In this document: positions 51,896 through 64,000 of the stretch, piece after piece
How the letters are laid out: every line of letters begins with the position of its first letter
Position numbering within the stretch: position 1 is the first letter of the stretch
Origin: Bostrychus sinensis
Taxonomy: Eukaryota > Chordata > Actinopteri > Gobiiformes > Eleotridae
Direction of reading: 5' to 3'
Assembly: GCA_020698575.1 (NCBI GenBank)
Contig: CM036253.1
Location: 31,363,719 to 31,427,718 of the forward strand
DNA length: 64,000 bases
Notes under the pieces: generated by a model
What the model was told of the DNA's origin: nothing
Databases searched by the model: none
Seen by the model: only the letters and a program-made list of their open reading frames with translations
Translations under genes and position numbers: made by a program

Positions 51896-51902
<7 letters not shown>

Positions 51903-51911
51903 TATTATTAA

Positions 51912-52132
51912 TAATGTGTGAATGTGTCAGTGTGGCTGTGTTTGGTGGTGGTCAGAGGGGCCGAATGGCGCAGAATGACAGCCACGCTTCCGTCAGTCTG
52001 CCCCAGGGCAGCTGTGGCTACAGAAGTAGCTCACCACCACCGCGTGTGACTGAGGAGTGAATGAATAATGGACCAAATTGTAAGGCGCTTTGAGAAACTT
52101 GTCAAGCTTGTAAAGCGCAATATAAATCCAAT

Positions 52133-52182
<50 letters not shown>
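51912..52182 (+). repeat. SINE family 1, headless, with long (ATT)n tail
   Basis: The words tgtgtttggtggtggtcaga, cagtctgccccagggcagct and ttgtaaagcgcaatataaat are followed by about 16 ATT units. The tRNA head is missing. Confidence 0.75.
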
Positions 52183-52185
<3 letters not shown>

Positions 52186-53204
52186 AGTGCAAGGTCAACT
52201 TTGAGACAAATGCATTCTGAAATCAGATCTCAAAGCTTTTGTGAATAAACGCAAAAAACTTTACTGCCAGTATGGTTCAATGTGTGTCAAAACCACTAAT
52301 CAAGACTACATTTATATATAATTATTAAGATTAAGCTCAATAGAAACCATACATCTAAAAATGGGTCATAGCACTACTTCTTCCTAAAAGTTAAATCTAA
52401 AGTCCACATATTTTTTTTCAGCAGTCGCTCTATTCAGTGCTCCTTCCTCTGATGTTTGTGGGTCAGCCTTGTGTCCCATCATGTTGCATCCTGGCATTCC
52501 ATGAAAAACACTGAAACCTTTGTCAGCACCTTACCTTTTTTAAAATATCCCTGGATATTAAAAGGGAGAAAAGTGCCTATAAACAAATATGTGACCTCGG
52601 GTTGGTCCTGAATGTGGTGTCCTGGGACACTAAGAGCTGTGTGTGAGTTCTGAACAGAAGTGAGCAGAATCAGCAGCAGGTGCTGCTAGGTTTAGAGGTA
52701 TTTTGTTTCTTATCGTGTCATTTGTCCCCTTTGTGTAGCTTGTAGAATTTATGTGGAAATTTGGATTGGCAATAGGTGTGCCAATAATGGAACTGAACAA
52801 AGTATGTGGACTTGTCAGTTGGGGACGTGTCTAAGAAAAAATTAAACCTAAGCAGCAGAAAGGCAGTTGTGGCTAATTTTGCCTCTACAACTGCATATAC
52901 CGAAGGCAGAGAGCAGTGTTCAAATCGTGTACTTTTAGGCAGAAGAAAACTACTGTAACCAGGTTCAAAAACAGATCTTAAAAATCTCTGGATAACCTTT
53001 TGCCAAAAATTAGCATGTGTTTCTGTAAAGAAACTAGTCTTAGGGTTTTCATCTGACAGGTGGCAGTGGGTGCTTTGGCTGGGTGTTCTCTGGGTGCTCA
53101 GTTTCCCCCATCAACCTCCTCTGATGCTGCTCAGCAGTCGGCCGATGCTCCTGACAGGTTGCCCACACAGCATTGGAAACATGAGTCAGGGAATTTGTTC
53201 TTAT
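52183..53204. other. Intron or flank, no gene recognised
   Basis: No exon or clear repeat was seen. Confidence 0.4.
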
Positions 53205-53490
53205 CATCTCAGTGCTTAAATTGCCATTACTATGAAGCAGTCAGCTCATTTATCTCTTTATTAGCGTCATGTTGCTAATAGCCATGCTAATTAGCCATTT
53301 TTTGCTCTGTACAGTCCCCACCATTGCCAGCAGGTTGCCTCAGACACCTACTCAAAACGTTGAAAGTCACAGCTCCCCAAAAGAAGACTTTTTCCATACA
53401 CGTACATTATTTTAAGTTATAAAACGTAGAATACTGATGCAAAGGTGTCCAAAACAATTTTAAAAACCTGAAAAAAGCAATAACCTTTAA
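53205..53490 (+). repeat. Dispersed MITE-like repeat, partner of 13083-13462
   Basis: The shared words are gaagcagtcagctcattta, tagcgtcatgttgctaatag, cagctccccaaaag, ttttaagttataaaacgta and cctgaaaaaagca. Confidence 0.6.
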
Positions 53491-53839
53491 GAAAGACAAG
53501 TAAGCTCAAAAGTCTTAATGACAGATGCTGACTGATGTGGGTAAAATGCATTTTTAAAAGTTTGTGGGATGGGAGTTATTCAAATAATTTGCATTTTTAT
53601 GTGTAGTAAATGTATTATAATTTATAATAATTTTTTTAGCATAAAATATATAGTAAAATTAAGTAAATTAAATTTAAACTTAGTTTGTTATATTTTTATT
53701 TATTTATTTTTATTGTACAGGTAGACAGATTAATTATTAAATTTTTTTATCATAAATTTAACTTTAAAAAAAAAATCTGGAATTTTTGTATACAGTAAGT
53801 ATACAGTGTCTTGTCTTGACCTTGTATGTACTAGTAAAA

Positions 53840-53967
53840 ACAGATGTTTTATATGACCAACTCTTTTACTTTTTTGAAAAAGCAACAACATATGAACGAG
53901 GGGGTACTTATAGTCTGACAAAAAGCCCAGTACACAAGACAAAAAAACTTGAGAACCACTGGAGTAA
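53840..53967. repeat. Right end of a hAT-like element (...gagaaccactg)
   Basis: The end 'aaaaaaacttgagaaccactg' is the same type as the right end of the outer hAT at 23057-23067. The left end was not found. Confidence 0.45.
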
Positions 53968-54094
53968 ACCACTGCTGTAAAACCTCTATGAGTCCAGTTG
54001 ACTCCTCTGTGACCCCTCGCTCCGTTTGACTCATTTTCTCCTCCTAGTATCCGTACAAATGTTTCCTCTGCCTTTTGGCCTCTCAATATCTAAA

Positions 54095-54170
54095 AAATAA
54101 ACCCATTGCTAACTTCTTTTTATGGGACGTGTCGCCTTCTCCCAAGACTCGAGACTTCAGGGACAACGGT
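54095..54170 (+). repeat. Short dispersed repeat (tatgggacgtgtcg)
   Basis: It matches 55803-55870 in the words ttcttttatgggacgtgtcg (one base apart) and gagacttcagggaca. Its nature is unknown. Confidence 0.5.
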
Positions 54171-55323
54171 CAAATGCAGAGAACTAAATATCCATACAGA
54201 GATGACAGAAAAACTGAATTTCATCTCCTTCTTCAAGCCTGATTCAATTAACGGTGTGAAAACAAATACTTATGCTGTTGTCCACCGAGAAATTGCCATC
54301 ATTTTTCTCTGAGGACCTTTTCCACTGTGAGATAAATGTTATTAAAAAGTCATTTGGCAGCTTTGCAAATGGCACACAGCATTTACTCCTCATCCATTTC
54401 AACATTCAAGATGGAAGCCCTGATAAGTGACTCAGTCTCTCAACTGCACACTTGGGTCATTTGAACTTTATCATGCCAGCGCTGTCCATCGTTAGGTTTT
54501 CAATAATTCAGCCAAAACTATTTCTCCACTCACCACCACCACTGTAAAAGAAATTCCCTCCATTCTCGTAGACCACCTGCCTGGTCCTGATGGCCTTTTT
54601 AAAGATAGGGGAGACTGATCGTAAAGGGGGGACGTAGATTCCCAGTAATGGCCTCTACGTGAATAATTTAAACATGGCGTAGGAAGCACACTAAGATAGA
54701 CATGGTGCTGGCAAAGTGATCGAGAACAAAAGTGCCTTAACCCCAACAGTCATTGAGAGGGGCAGACCTTAAGAGACATAGGTCATTGACATGTGTGTAT
54801 TGATATGGTCAAAGAGTGACTTGTAAGTGGTCTGTAGTAAACAAAATGAATGAGAAAATCAAAGTGGTGTACACGGACACCGATGAATAATGGACAGTGG
54901 CCTTCAATGCGTCTCCTGCCGATCCTGCTGTTGTGCAAGAGTCTATAAATAGTGTCAGGTCCATTTCTCTGTGTGGGCTCTCACTGTGGAAGAGAGGCAC
55001 TTGTGTGGAGAGGCAAAGTGGTGAGTTTTGTGCATGGACTAAAACAAGAGATCAGGTTGAATATGAGTTAGAAAGAAAGAGTGACAAAGGTACAATAATT
55101 GTTCATAGCTATTAATACTAACACCCAAAAGATTTATGAGAAGTTGATAAAGCAAAAGTGCACAGCAAGTCAGAGGTTTCAGTTATCCAAAGCAGCCGAA
55201 TAGAATTGTTCACATGATGTTGTAAGGCTTGCAACCAGGCAGACGGAACTGTGCAACTTTGCTCGTTTCTTCACTGTTTCAATGACATTTCTCTCTGTGG
55301 AGCTCCCGCTACTTTTCAGAGTA

Positions 55324-55425
55324 TAGCAGTGTTTGCCAACCAGGGGTACTAGGACTTCCAGCACTACGAAAGGACTTATTTCATAATTTATTTCCAGGCA
55401 GGATGATAGGAAAATATTTGCAGTC
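55324..55425 (+). repeat. hAT-like end (cagtgtttgccaaccagggg)
   Basis: The start cagtgtttgccaaccagggg and then tttcataatttatttccagg resemble 63700-63790 (cagtgtttcctaacaaaggg, tttgataatttattttc). The second end was not located. Confidence 0.45.
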
Positions 55426-55802
55426 TTTTTATAGTGAACTACTGAAACTTAAAAAAAGACAAGTGCGCTCAAAAGCCTCAAAAATGCTACACAGGAGGTG
55501 AAACTACTAATGACATTTTTTGCTTCCTGGCCACTGTGGCAAGTCAAAAGTTACTAGCCAATTAGTGTTTTTACTAGCCACAAGTATGTCATAGTATATG
55601 CTCAAAGAAATATGAATTATGGTTTAAGTATGGACGGGGATTTTTTTTTAAATATTTGACAAAAGAGGTTTACCTATGGGCAGAATACATTGTTGGCTAT
55701 CTTTGTGGTGTCATGTCTTTTAATACAAGTTATTTAAAAAATAAAATCAAATCATGATGAATTACAAGCTATATAGTAAATATGGTGTGTCTTAAACTCA
55801 TT

Positions 55803-55870
55803 TGCTAGCTCCTTCTTATGGGACGTGTCGATTGCTCGTAAGACCTGAGACTTCAGGGACAGCGGGTTGG
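55803..55870 (+). repeat. Second copy of the 'tatgggacgtgtcg' repeat
   Basis: Direct partner of 54095-54170, about 1.7 kb away. Confidence 0.5.
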
Positions 55871-56662
55871 TGTTCCCATTCTTGCAAGGCTGTTTTTTAT
55901 TAAGACACGCTAAGTGGAGGTGGACAGTGGTTGAGACACTCTACAACATTTCATTTAGTCACCACACTGACACTGATACAGTTTAATAAGGTAGAAAATA
56001 ATTGAATAGTCCTTTAAAACATAACAGAGCACTAAAGAAAATAATTCTACAGTGTTTCTTTTTATAACAGTCTCTTTCAAGTAAAAAGGTGGACTCCTTA
56101 GTTATATACACTTGTACATACATGGGTCAACCGCAGTAGTCCACAAGTGTAGCTGAATTAGCAGCAGTGGACTTGTGCCATAAATAATACATGTATAATC
56201 AACAGTTGACAGTATTTTTTGATAGTAGTGTCAATTTGTCTATTAAGTTAAACATGTTAAACCTGTCAGTTTAAGGTCGTATATGGGCACATAAAGCTAT
56301 TGTTCTTGTTGCCTGAGTTAGACTGAGGAAGAGCCTCATGACAGAAAACTCTCAAAATTAAGTTAGCATTTAAGCAGATGATGGGCACAAGTGAATGAGC
56401 AAGACTGACATTAGACTAACAGAGGCATTAAGTCATTTTCAACATACATGACACGGGAGGAAGTATCAACGGTTGCAGAACAAACTGGAACTGAACATTA
56501 ATAGTTAATAGGCTTGCAGCCAAAAAAAAAATTCTCAGTAGGGCATCTGCAGGCAGGCAAAGCATATGGCAAGGCTGCCAAAGCAAATTGTGTCTTCCCC
56601 TTAAGGATCAAAATATAGTCTATCTTTAACACTTTTGGGGTTGCACTGGTTAGCTCCTATGC
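55871..56662. other. Intron or flank, no gene recognised
   Basis: No exon or clear element was seen. Confidence 0.4.
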
Positions 56663-57475
56663 TTAAAGGGGCAATATTATGCAAAATCAACTTTTTTGAG
56701 CTTTCTACCATGTTATAATGTTCCTCTATGTCCAGTCTGCTCTCATTAATTTATGCAAAAAAATGGTGTACAGTTCTGTTTACACTGATTCCTCACAGCT
56801 ATTTTTCAGCCAGGACTAACCTGTTTCCTATTCTATACCAAGAACTTTGTTTGAGTTTGATTCCCAGGGGAGGTGTATAGTAAAGTGAAACATAGGGTGA
56901 GATGTAAGCAAAGCACTGACTGGTTTTAGGTTTGCCGACAGCAACAAGCACTATTAGTAATACTTGTTATCAACATGGCGGCACGGAAAACCTCAACACT
57001 CTCTACGCTGTATTTACGCTGTTTAACATTTACAAAACAGTAACAATCTTTATTGTGTTGTTTTACTGTCGTAGCAATTTGTTGTTTAACTAAATAGCTG
57101 GCGCCTTATCCAATAACCCTCAAGTATTCTACTGAAAGTCCTAGCCCTTTGCAAACGTTTTCAATGGAAGGCATTCCAGATTGATACAACGTTAGCAAAT
57201 CTGTGCTAGCATTAAAAAATTTGCTCTGTATTAGCCGACGCATTTTAGTTACTTTTGACAGGAGATACTGTCTGCTTTCGTAAGACGCGCTGCAGATAAA
57301 TGGCTGTGATAGGCCAGTAACCAGGCGACAGAATCAACAGGGGACAAAGAAAAGTGCCTAGCTGCTGCCATCTTGGTTATTTTGGCGTGGAGATATCTGT
57401 TTGATGCGCAGCACATAAACAGCTGTGACAGATCGGTAGGTACCAAACAAAGCAATGGAAGAGACTCCCTATGAC
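56663..57475 (+). repeat. MITE-like element (ggggcaatattatgcaaaat)
   Basis: The start aaaggggcaatattatgcaa and ttgagctttctaccatgtta match the family whose pieces lie at 29200, 10260 and 62830 (complement). Inside, a worn repeated word (gacgcgctgcagataaatgg / gatgcgcagcacataaacag) occurs twice. Confidence 0.55.
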
Positions 57476-58914
57476 AGGTGAAGCAGACCTCCCTTCTTTC
57501 ACAAAGACACTGGGTGACTTGTATCAGGTGTTCTAGTTATATTTATACCATCTGTACTCCAAATTTTCTTCATTCTAATTAAAAGTCTGTGATTTATAGA
57601 GACAGCCATGCAGAGGATGCATAAAGTAGCAGCGCTATCAAAGAGACTAAGAAACAATCTCATTAGAAAGCCCACTGGTGATGGCCCATTCGACCAATTA
57701 ACATGGCTTTGTAAAACATCACTTAAGGAGATTTATCCAACCTATAAAAGAGAAAGGGCTGGGTGGCAAATTAACCCTAATGAAGAAAGGCGGGACTTCT
57801 GACGAGTTTTCTGCGCTGTCTGCTGTAGAGAAGTGTGCTGACACCAACATGGGGCTGAGATCTTTAACAGTGTTGAAATATCCATAGCCACATTAATAGA
57901 TTGTATTAAAGCATTTTATGATGTAGCAAACAGAATAATACTGCACAGCTTATCATGACATTTGTTTTTGAGGTTGAAATAATAGCAGATTTCTTTTAAA
58001 ATCTTTCCATCTTCACCGGCAAATCACATTAGGATCAGTCAAAGAGGAATGGCGGGCACGTATCTCTGTGTAAGTGATTTCTATCAAGTCTTTAAATCAT
58101 CCAGCAGCCTGCTCGGAGGCAATCGGATTGACATTCTCTCCGGAAAGCCTCCACTCAGCAAACGCGCCTCTATACAGCCTGCCAGTCAAGCGCACGGTTT
58201 GTTTTAGTTTCTTTAATAAAAGAGGAAGACTCGGCTGCTTCAACTGTTCTCTGCAAACAAGATGAAGTTTAGCCTGGAGCAGAATGTGCAATGTTTCTGA
58301 GTCCAAACACAAGTGGATTCCTTCAGACAATCAAACAAAAGCAAATGGTAAGTTGATTTAGTTAGATTTAAGTGCTCTCAACATTCTAATGAGATCCTGT
58401 TTTCCCAGGCTGAACTCCTGCAGGGACGCAACCGGAAATGGGTCTATAATAATTTTTTGTCACTGTAGTTCCTGTGACTTCAAAAGTCACTATTATTGCA
58501 GAATAACAAGATGTTACGGCAGCACATTTTATGATATGAATCAGAAATTATTTATTCTTTATGTTGATGAGGTTAAGGAATGGCTAAATCCATTCACATC
58601 TGCATTTAGTCACTCACAAATCAGTAATTATCTCTATCAAAGTGTCAATTATTTTAAGTTTATTTCTTATCCTGCAACATATACTCCCTTTCTTTCAGGG
58701 GTCACTTCAGCCCCCATTTGCAATCTTCCCCACTTATTTGGGCTTGGGGCATGCACATATTGTGGCAATATATACAACAATATAATGTATTGTACACTGA
58801 AACAATTTGAAAATCCCACCTTAAACAAATTATATTATGTCAACTGTCATCACCTGGAACCCTGAAGTGAGGCCTGGGGTTGGAGGTTTTATGCTTGAGT
58901 TTTACCCTACATGG
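57476..58914. other. Intron or flank, no gene recognised
   Basis: Open frames at 57,608 (64 codons) and 58,389 (158 codons) show no recognisable family and no repeat of known coding type. Confidence 0.35.
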
Positions 58915-60200
58915 AGGAGCTTAAACCTTGAGGCACCTTAAAAATTTACATACACTCTTTAACTTCAGGACCCATTTGGGGCCTCTCATAAATATTGCTA
59001 TAAAAGTGTAAAATATTCTTTTTTTTATTTTTTATTTTTTTACTTTTTCGCATGAAATCTTTTCTACAACTTCAGACTTAACCATAGATATAAAGTTTAT
59101 TATATAAATATAATAAATATAAATATATATTAATATTTTTTAGGCTTTTATGACCTTTTTGTCAGCAAAACCCTTGCTTTTTAGATGACAAAAACACTAA
59201 ATATGCCATATTATCCAAAATTGAGTTGCAGCATGGATCACTTTGGGTGAAGTTAGTGGAGCCTTGAATAAGTCAATAATTAATAACAACATTGGTTTTG
59301 ATACGTTTTTATTTTTGGAGCAATGAGATGATATTAAGAAACTTACACTTTTTAACTTCGGGACCTGTTTGGGGTCACTCATAAAAATTGCTATAAAAGT
59401 GTCAAATATTCATTTTTTTATACTTTTTCCACATGAAATCTCCAACCACTTTAGACCTAACCATAGATATGAAGTTTATTATCATTTATCAATGTTTTTA
59501 TGGCCTTTTTGTCATCAAAACTCAATTTTTTTAGATGACAAAAACTAGGGTAAAGTTATTAGAGCTTTGACTAAGTCAACATTGGTTTTGATGAATTTTT
59601 ATTTTTGGAGAAAGGACAGGTTTTTGTAAAAACTTACACTTGTTACCTTGGGTACGCATTGGGCCTATTGACTTCCATTATAACCGTAAATATTTGACAT
59701 ACTGTAATCCTGACATATTATAATACTTTTCCTACAAAAAAAAAACCTAATAAATCTAAGCCTCTACCTTCAAAATAAATGAAAATTGGGTTTTTGGTCA
59801 GATTACCCCCCTAAACCACTGGGGGCAGCAGAGCTTTATTATATACAATTTCAATAGAGGTCTGTTGTTCTACTTTGCAAAATGCATGGGAATAAAAACA
59901 CAAAAATCACCAGCATAAACCTGCTGTACCATGATCCAATGGGAGAGATGACATATTTAGAAATTTTGTCATCTAAATTTTTTTTTATTTTTGATAACAA
60001 AAAGGATAGAAAATATTTATAAATAATAATAAACTTTATATATATGGTTAGGTCTGAAGTTGCAGCATAAATTTCCTGCAAAAAAGTTTAAAAAAAATAA
60101 TATTTGACACTTTTATACCAATTTTTATGAGAGGCTCTAAATGGGTCCTGACGTTAACAAGTGTATGTACATTTTTAATGTGCCTCAGGGTTAAAACTGC
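58915..60200. mobile_element. 1.3-kb element with long inverted ends and an internal direct copy
   Basis: The left part (ccttgaggcaccttaaaaat, aggacccatttggggcctct, gctataaaagtgtaaaatat, gatgacaaaaac) is matched in complement by 59950-60200. A second, direct copy of the left part lies at 59335-59550 and a third partial at 59630-59710. No coding capacity is seen. Confidence 0.65.
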
Positions 60201-62254
60201 TCTCTCAAGCTTTATCAAGGTCTGGTCCTCAGATTGTCAGCTCTTAATCATGTGAGCCCCATTACCTCTCAGACAGGTAACCCTCACTCCTGCTCTAATC
60301 TGGGTCGGACAGAGTGGACATACTGGGAATTTACACCACATCTCTCCAGATCTGAACAAAGAATGAGAGAACAGAACAGAACCTCTATGCAGCGCTGACC
60401 ACACACAGCCACGTCTTGCTGCATTTACGGCTGCAGCACAGAAGAGTTCGAATGCAAGGTTTAACGTCTAGGTCACTGTCTGGATATGCTTCTATTTCTG
60501 TATACAACCTTGTGCCGCATGGAGCAGATCAGCAGACAGAGGGAGGAGAGGAGCACTTACAATAATAAATAGAACCAGCCCGTTGTGACAGTATAATGTG
60601 TGGGGGGAGCATGGTTAACTACCTCCACCAAGACACTAAATTACAGACTTACAGGGCATTTTCTTCATTTATCAAATCCCCCAACTGTTTTACGGTTTTA
60701 ATTTTTAAACTAAATGCATGCTTCAGGAACAAAATGGAAGACGGTGGTTCTAAAAGGGTGAATAAAAGTGGACAGGACTTTTGCTAGAAGATGGAGAGCA
60801 TAGTGAAGGTGAAAGATACAAAAAGGAAAGAACGCAGGTAGCATGGAGTTTTTGGAATGCCGCTGCTGCTTTTGGGACTTGAGGTTTGTTAGTAGCACCG
60901 CACTCCAGCGGTGTTCAAAGTCTCGTTCAAACAAACCAAGATGTGATTAGAATGGAACTTATCAAACTGGAGAACTGTCTGAAGTCCTTGTTGTACACAG
61001 TAGGAATGGATCTTATACTTGTGTCTATCATCAACCCAATGCAGACAATATAGAAATGATACAGTGGGCTGGATTGAGTATTGGTTAATGGGTCCAGTAG
61101 AGCACAACAGTGCCTGGCCCCCTCTAGTGCTGGAAATACATTTTCTATAAATGTTTTCCAAACACTTTTTAAAAAATGCAAATATTAACAGTTTAACCTT
61201 AGCACAATTAATTTAGTAAAATAAATAAATATCTGAAACTTTTAAGAGGCAAAGCTACAAATTTCACAGATTATTCAAGTTTAAAATCATATTTTTTATT
61301 AAAATTAGTTTGCGCTACAGCCAAAAGTTACCAGTATAAAACGCTTCATATATGCATTTTTTGAAAAGTCTATGGGAAAATGAATGGAAAATTATGGCAA
61401 CAGAGGGGAGCGGGCACTGTTGTGCTGCATATAGTGTAAGTCTTGGTAGGGCTGCATTATATTACACATAAAAAAACAAAAAAAACCAAAAAAAAAAACA
61501 TGCAAAATTCAATAACTATGCTGAATGTTGTGATAACAATTTTACTGGCAATAAATGAGTAGTCTGTTTGACATAGTATGTTTATATCAGCGTAAGCAGA
61601 TATACAAGTCCATAAAACAAGCTAATTTTATTTTATTGATATAGTATTATTTCAAATGTCTATGTAATACAATAGGCGTAGGAAATATTGTCTTTATCTT
61701 GACATGTGGACTACATTCTCTAAAAACTGGGTCTAAATCAAAACTTAAGAAAGACCAACCCAGCCTCAGGGAGTAATCTATAGTGACTGAACATAAAGCA
61801 GTGTCCCACACACATTTCATATTTCACATTTCTGTTTATACATCACACATTTCTGATTTGAGCTAGATCAAGAAGACAAATGTATCAAAAACACAGGTTT
61901 GAGCTCTAAGAGTCTCTTTCCACTATGTACTGGTTTAAATACTAAGTTCACATGAAGATCGAGAAAACCAAATTATAGGCATACTCTGATTATAACAGTT
62001 GTTTTAAACTGCACGTAAACCTGGGAAGCTGACTGGTACTCCAGTGAAGTTAGGAGAGGCATTCATCAGCACTCAGTACTAAACAGACACAGCAACATAG
62101 TCCAGTGTTTGGAGCAAAAACAATTTTTGGGACTCTCTACAGCTGGCAAAGTCGGACTGAAGACAGACTATGAGCATACTATGAGTGTTCTGTGCATGAA
62201 AACAGTGAATGTCAGATTTTTTATTCTTTTTTTGGCAAACCAGTTGCACAGTGA
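60201..62254. other. Intron or flank, no gene recognised
   Basis: No exon with homology; A-rich patches near 61,470-61,500. Confidence 0.4.
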
Positions 62255-62415
62255 TTTGGGAAGTTTCTCACCTGATGCCCTTCCTGTAACAACCAGCCAC
62301 ATATTGTGACTGGAGCAGGAAATGTGGGTGAAGGGTTTTGTCTAAGCACACGACGACAATTAGCACTGGGTTGACCAGGAAGCAACCCACCAACCCTCAG
62401 ATCTGAAGGCAACCC
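62255..62415 (-). repeat. SINE family 1 variant, inverted
   Basis: Its complement has a worn 'tgtgcttagacaaaaccctt' and tgtggctggttgttacagga, agggcatcaggtg, matching 13464-13655. Confidence 0.55.
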
Positions 62416-62539
62416 ACTTAAAAACTATATTATGCTTTTTAAAAATAGTTTTTCCAACACCTTTGCATTAATATTTCACCTTTTAATAATGCATATGTAT
62501 GGAAAACATCTTATATGTGTGGCTGTTATTTTGACATTG

Positions 62540-62832
62540 CAGACAATGTTTGAATTAAGTGTCTGTCGCCCTGCTGGCAATGGTGAGGACTGGACAGAGC
62601 GCAAAAATGGCTTTTTAGCGGGCAGCAGCACTTCCTGGTTTCATTTGTCTACGTAAAGCCATGTGACTGAGTTTTCCAGCTCTTCAGAAGGGACAGACTT
62701 AGCAAACAGGATTACTCAAACATGCATGAATAAAACAAAATACTACTCTAGGTATATTTTTAAGATGCAAACAACATTATTACATGTTTAAAAGCTCAAA
62801 AAAGTCAATTTAGCAGAATAGGGGGCCTTTAA
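62540..62832 (+). repeat. MITE-like fragment (caggattactcaaacatg family)
   Basis: The words aggattactcaaacatgcat, aaaatactactctagg, cattattacatgtt and agggggcctttaa match the series at 10250-10375. Confidence 0.55.
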
Positions 62833-63320
62833 CCTCCTGCTCCTGCTGAATATCTGCATCTGTACTGAAAATAAAAATCTCTTATATAATCTCTTATATC
62901 TCTATTATAAAGTGCTATGTGGGACATTCTTGTGACTTCTGTTGCTTCTTTTTAGTGCTACTGTGTTGTGGAGATTAAATGTGCTGTATCCAAAGCCACT
63001 CCAAAGTCGACTCGACACCTCCATATAACCAAAAAGTCAGATTTTCTTTTTGCTCCTAAATTTGCTTTCTACCCTTAAAAATGTCACTGTGAGTCCATAG
63101 TACTGCTTAGATTCACCTTGTCATTCAGTCTAAAATAACCATTCACTACCCCTGACTGCTCCTCCTCATCCATTGCACTCTATTTCACACAACTTCAAAC
63201 ACCTCTCACCTCCTCTTCACTGCAGCACAACAAGTGTCTTCTTTTTTCCTCCTCACAAAGAGCCACATTCAGGAGCGGAGGATAGAGACGAGAGCGCTCC
63301 ACACTTTACACTGTGATAAA

Positions 63321-63362
63321 TGATCGTCAGAGAAAAACACAGACGACGCAGGGAGTCTGAGG
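63321..63362 (+). other. Possible first-exon fragment with splice donor (tentative)
   Basis: An ATG opens MIVREKHRRRRESE and is followed by a consensus donor gag|gtaagtg at 63363. No promoter or homology supports it, and no continuation is visible. It may be chance. Confidence 0.12.
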
Positions 63363-63696
63363 TAAGTGCCTCTACTCTATCAGGGCTTTCTGAGTTTGGG
63401 ATAGTAAACTGTCACCCCCCATTACCAACACACAAGGCCAGGCTCGGAGTATAAGGCAATGTGACACCCAGGGGGGCAGTACGCAGTCAACCCGGGGGAA
63501 TTGTGGGTAGGTGGAGGATATAAGGTGGTTGATATGATGCAATTTAAACTTAAATCTAGTAATAGATACATAATCATGTTTCCATAAGCTTGCCTTAGGT
63601 TGTGTTTCAGATTACTCTACATATTCTTGCATCAGTCAATGATATGCATTTAAAAAAATCAAGCCCTTAGCGTGTACAATGATTCCACATTATGTA

Positions 63697-63800
63697 TATC
63701 AGTGTTTCCTAACAAAGGGTACTTCTAGGGGTACATTAGCACATTGGAAGGGGTACAAGAAATTATTTGATAATTTATTTTCAAAATGTAATGTATTATG
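63697..63800 (+). repeat. hAT-like end (cagtgtttcctaacaaaggg)
   Basis: Related to 55324-55425. It runs toward the end of the window, and its other end is not seen. Confidence 0.45.
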
Positions 63801-64000
63801 TATCAATGTATGTGATGCCCTGGTCAACCTAAATTTGAATTAGTCGATTAGTTGCAAGCACTTCTGTATTAATACAGCTGGTCCTATTTATTAACCAGTG
63901 TTTTGGGTACTGCTTTTTTTCAAAATTAGACATAAACAAGGCTGCTGTGCGTCTTTCCTACCTTTTGATATGGTGTTAGTGTTGGCAGCTTTTAGTTTAT

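Noticed and set aside
54492..54746. Possible minus-strand exon (ENGGNFFYSGGG)
   Set aside because: It has donor- and acceptor-like bases but no homology, and it does not match the expected upstream USP43 segment.
58389..58865. 158-codon open frame
   Set aside because: No recognisable family, no splice partners, AT-rich intronic context. Probably chance.
47000..64000. Upstream USP43 exons with the catalytic Cys box
   Set aside because: I looked for the complement of coding for 'GNTCFMN' and 'GNSQHDALEFLLWLLDR' and saw nothing. They probably lie beyond the window. A tblastn search would settle it.

Overview
The window is nuclear DNA from a ray-finned fish, most likely a percomorph teleost. 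The evidence is spliced vertebrate-type genes with canonical GT/AG sites, a fish-style tandem C-type lectin gene, and a dense load of fish-type interspersed repeats (tRNA-derived SINEs, hAT, TTAA-flanked and Tc1-like DNA transposon remnants, non-LTR retrotransposons, foldback elements). The species cannot be told from the sequence alone.

Two protein-coding genes are supported. (1) A USP43-like ubiquitin-specific protease lies on the minus strand. Six internal exons (46849-46946, 35112-35204, 33068-33203, 31792-31936, 10450-10612, 8100-8211) join in one open frame with every splice phase matching, giving 249 codons from the middle of the catalytic domain. The first exons with the catalytic Cys, and the last with the catalytic His, were not found and probably lie outside the window. 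(2) A complete five-exon secreted lectin gene with two C-type lectin domains (11941-15011, plus strand, 315 residues) sits inside the 21-kb USP43 intron on the opposite strand.

Layout. 1-8.1 kb: probable downstream USP43 intron with SINEs and a LINE fragment. 8.1-10.6 kb: two USP43 exons around a TTAA-flanked transposon that carries a coding-exon-like piece. 10.6-31.8 kb: the large intron, holding the lectin gene, a 130-bp TA palindrome, an AT-rich inverted minisatellite, a pair of nested hAT elements of which the inner carries 263 indel-free copies of a 10-bp unit, a Tc1 fossil, a decayed LINE with a reverse-transcriptase pseudogene, and a near-identical foldback element. 31.8-35.2 kb: three USP43 exons and two terminal-inverted-repeat elements. 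35.2-46.9 kb: a repeat-filled intron. 46.9-64 kb: the probable upstream USP43 intron with hAT and SINE insertions (one SINE inside another) and a 1.3-kb element with long inverted ends.

USP43 and the lectin have no known functional link; the relation is positional. The most unusual structure is the 2,630-bp 10-bp-unit array inside a hAT-like element that has an exact 8-bp target duplication and itself lies inside a second hAT-like element.
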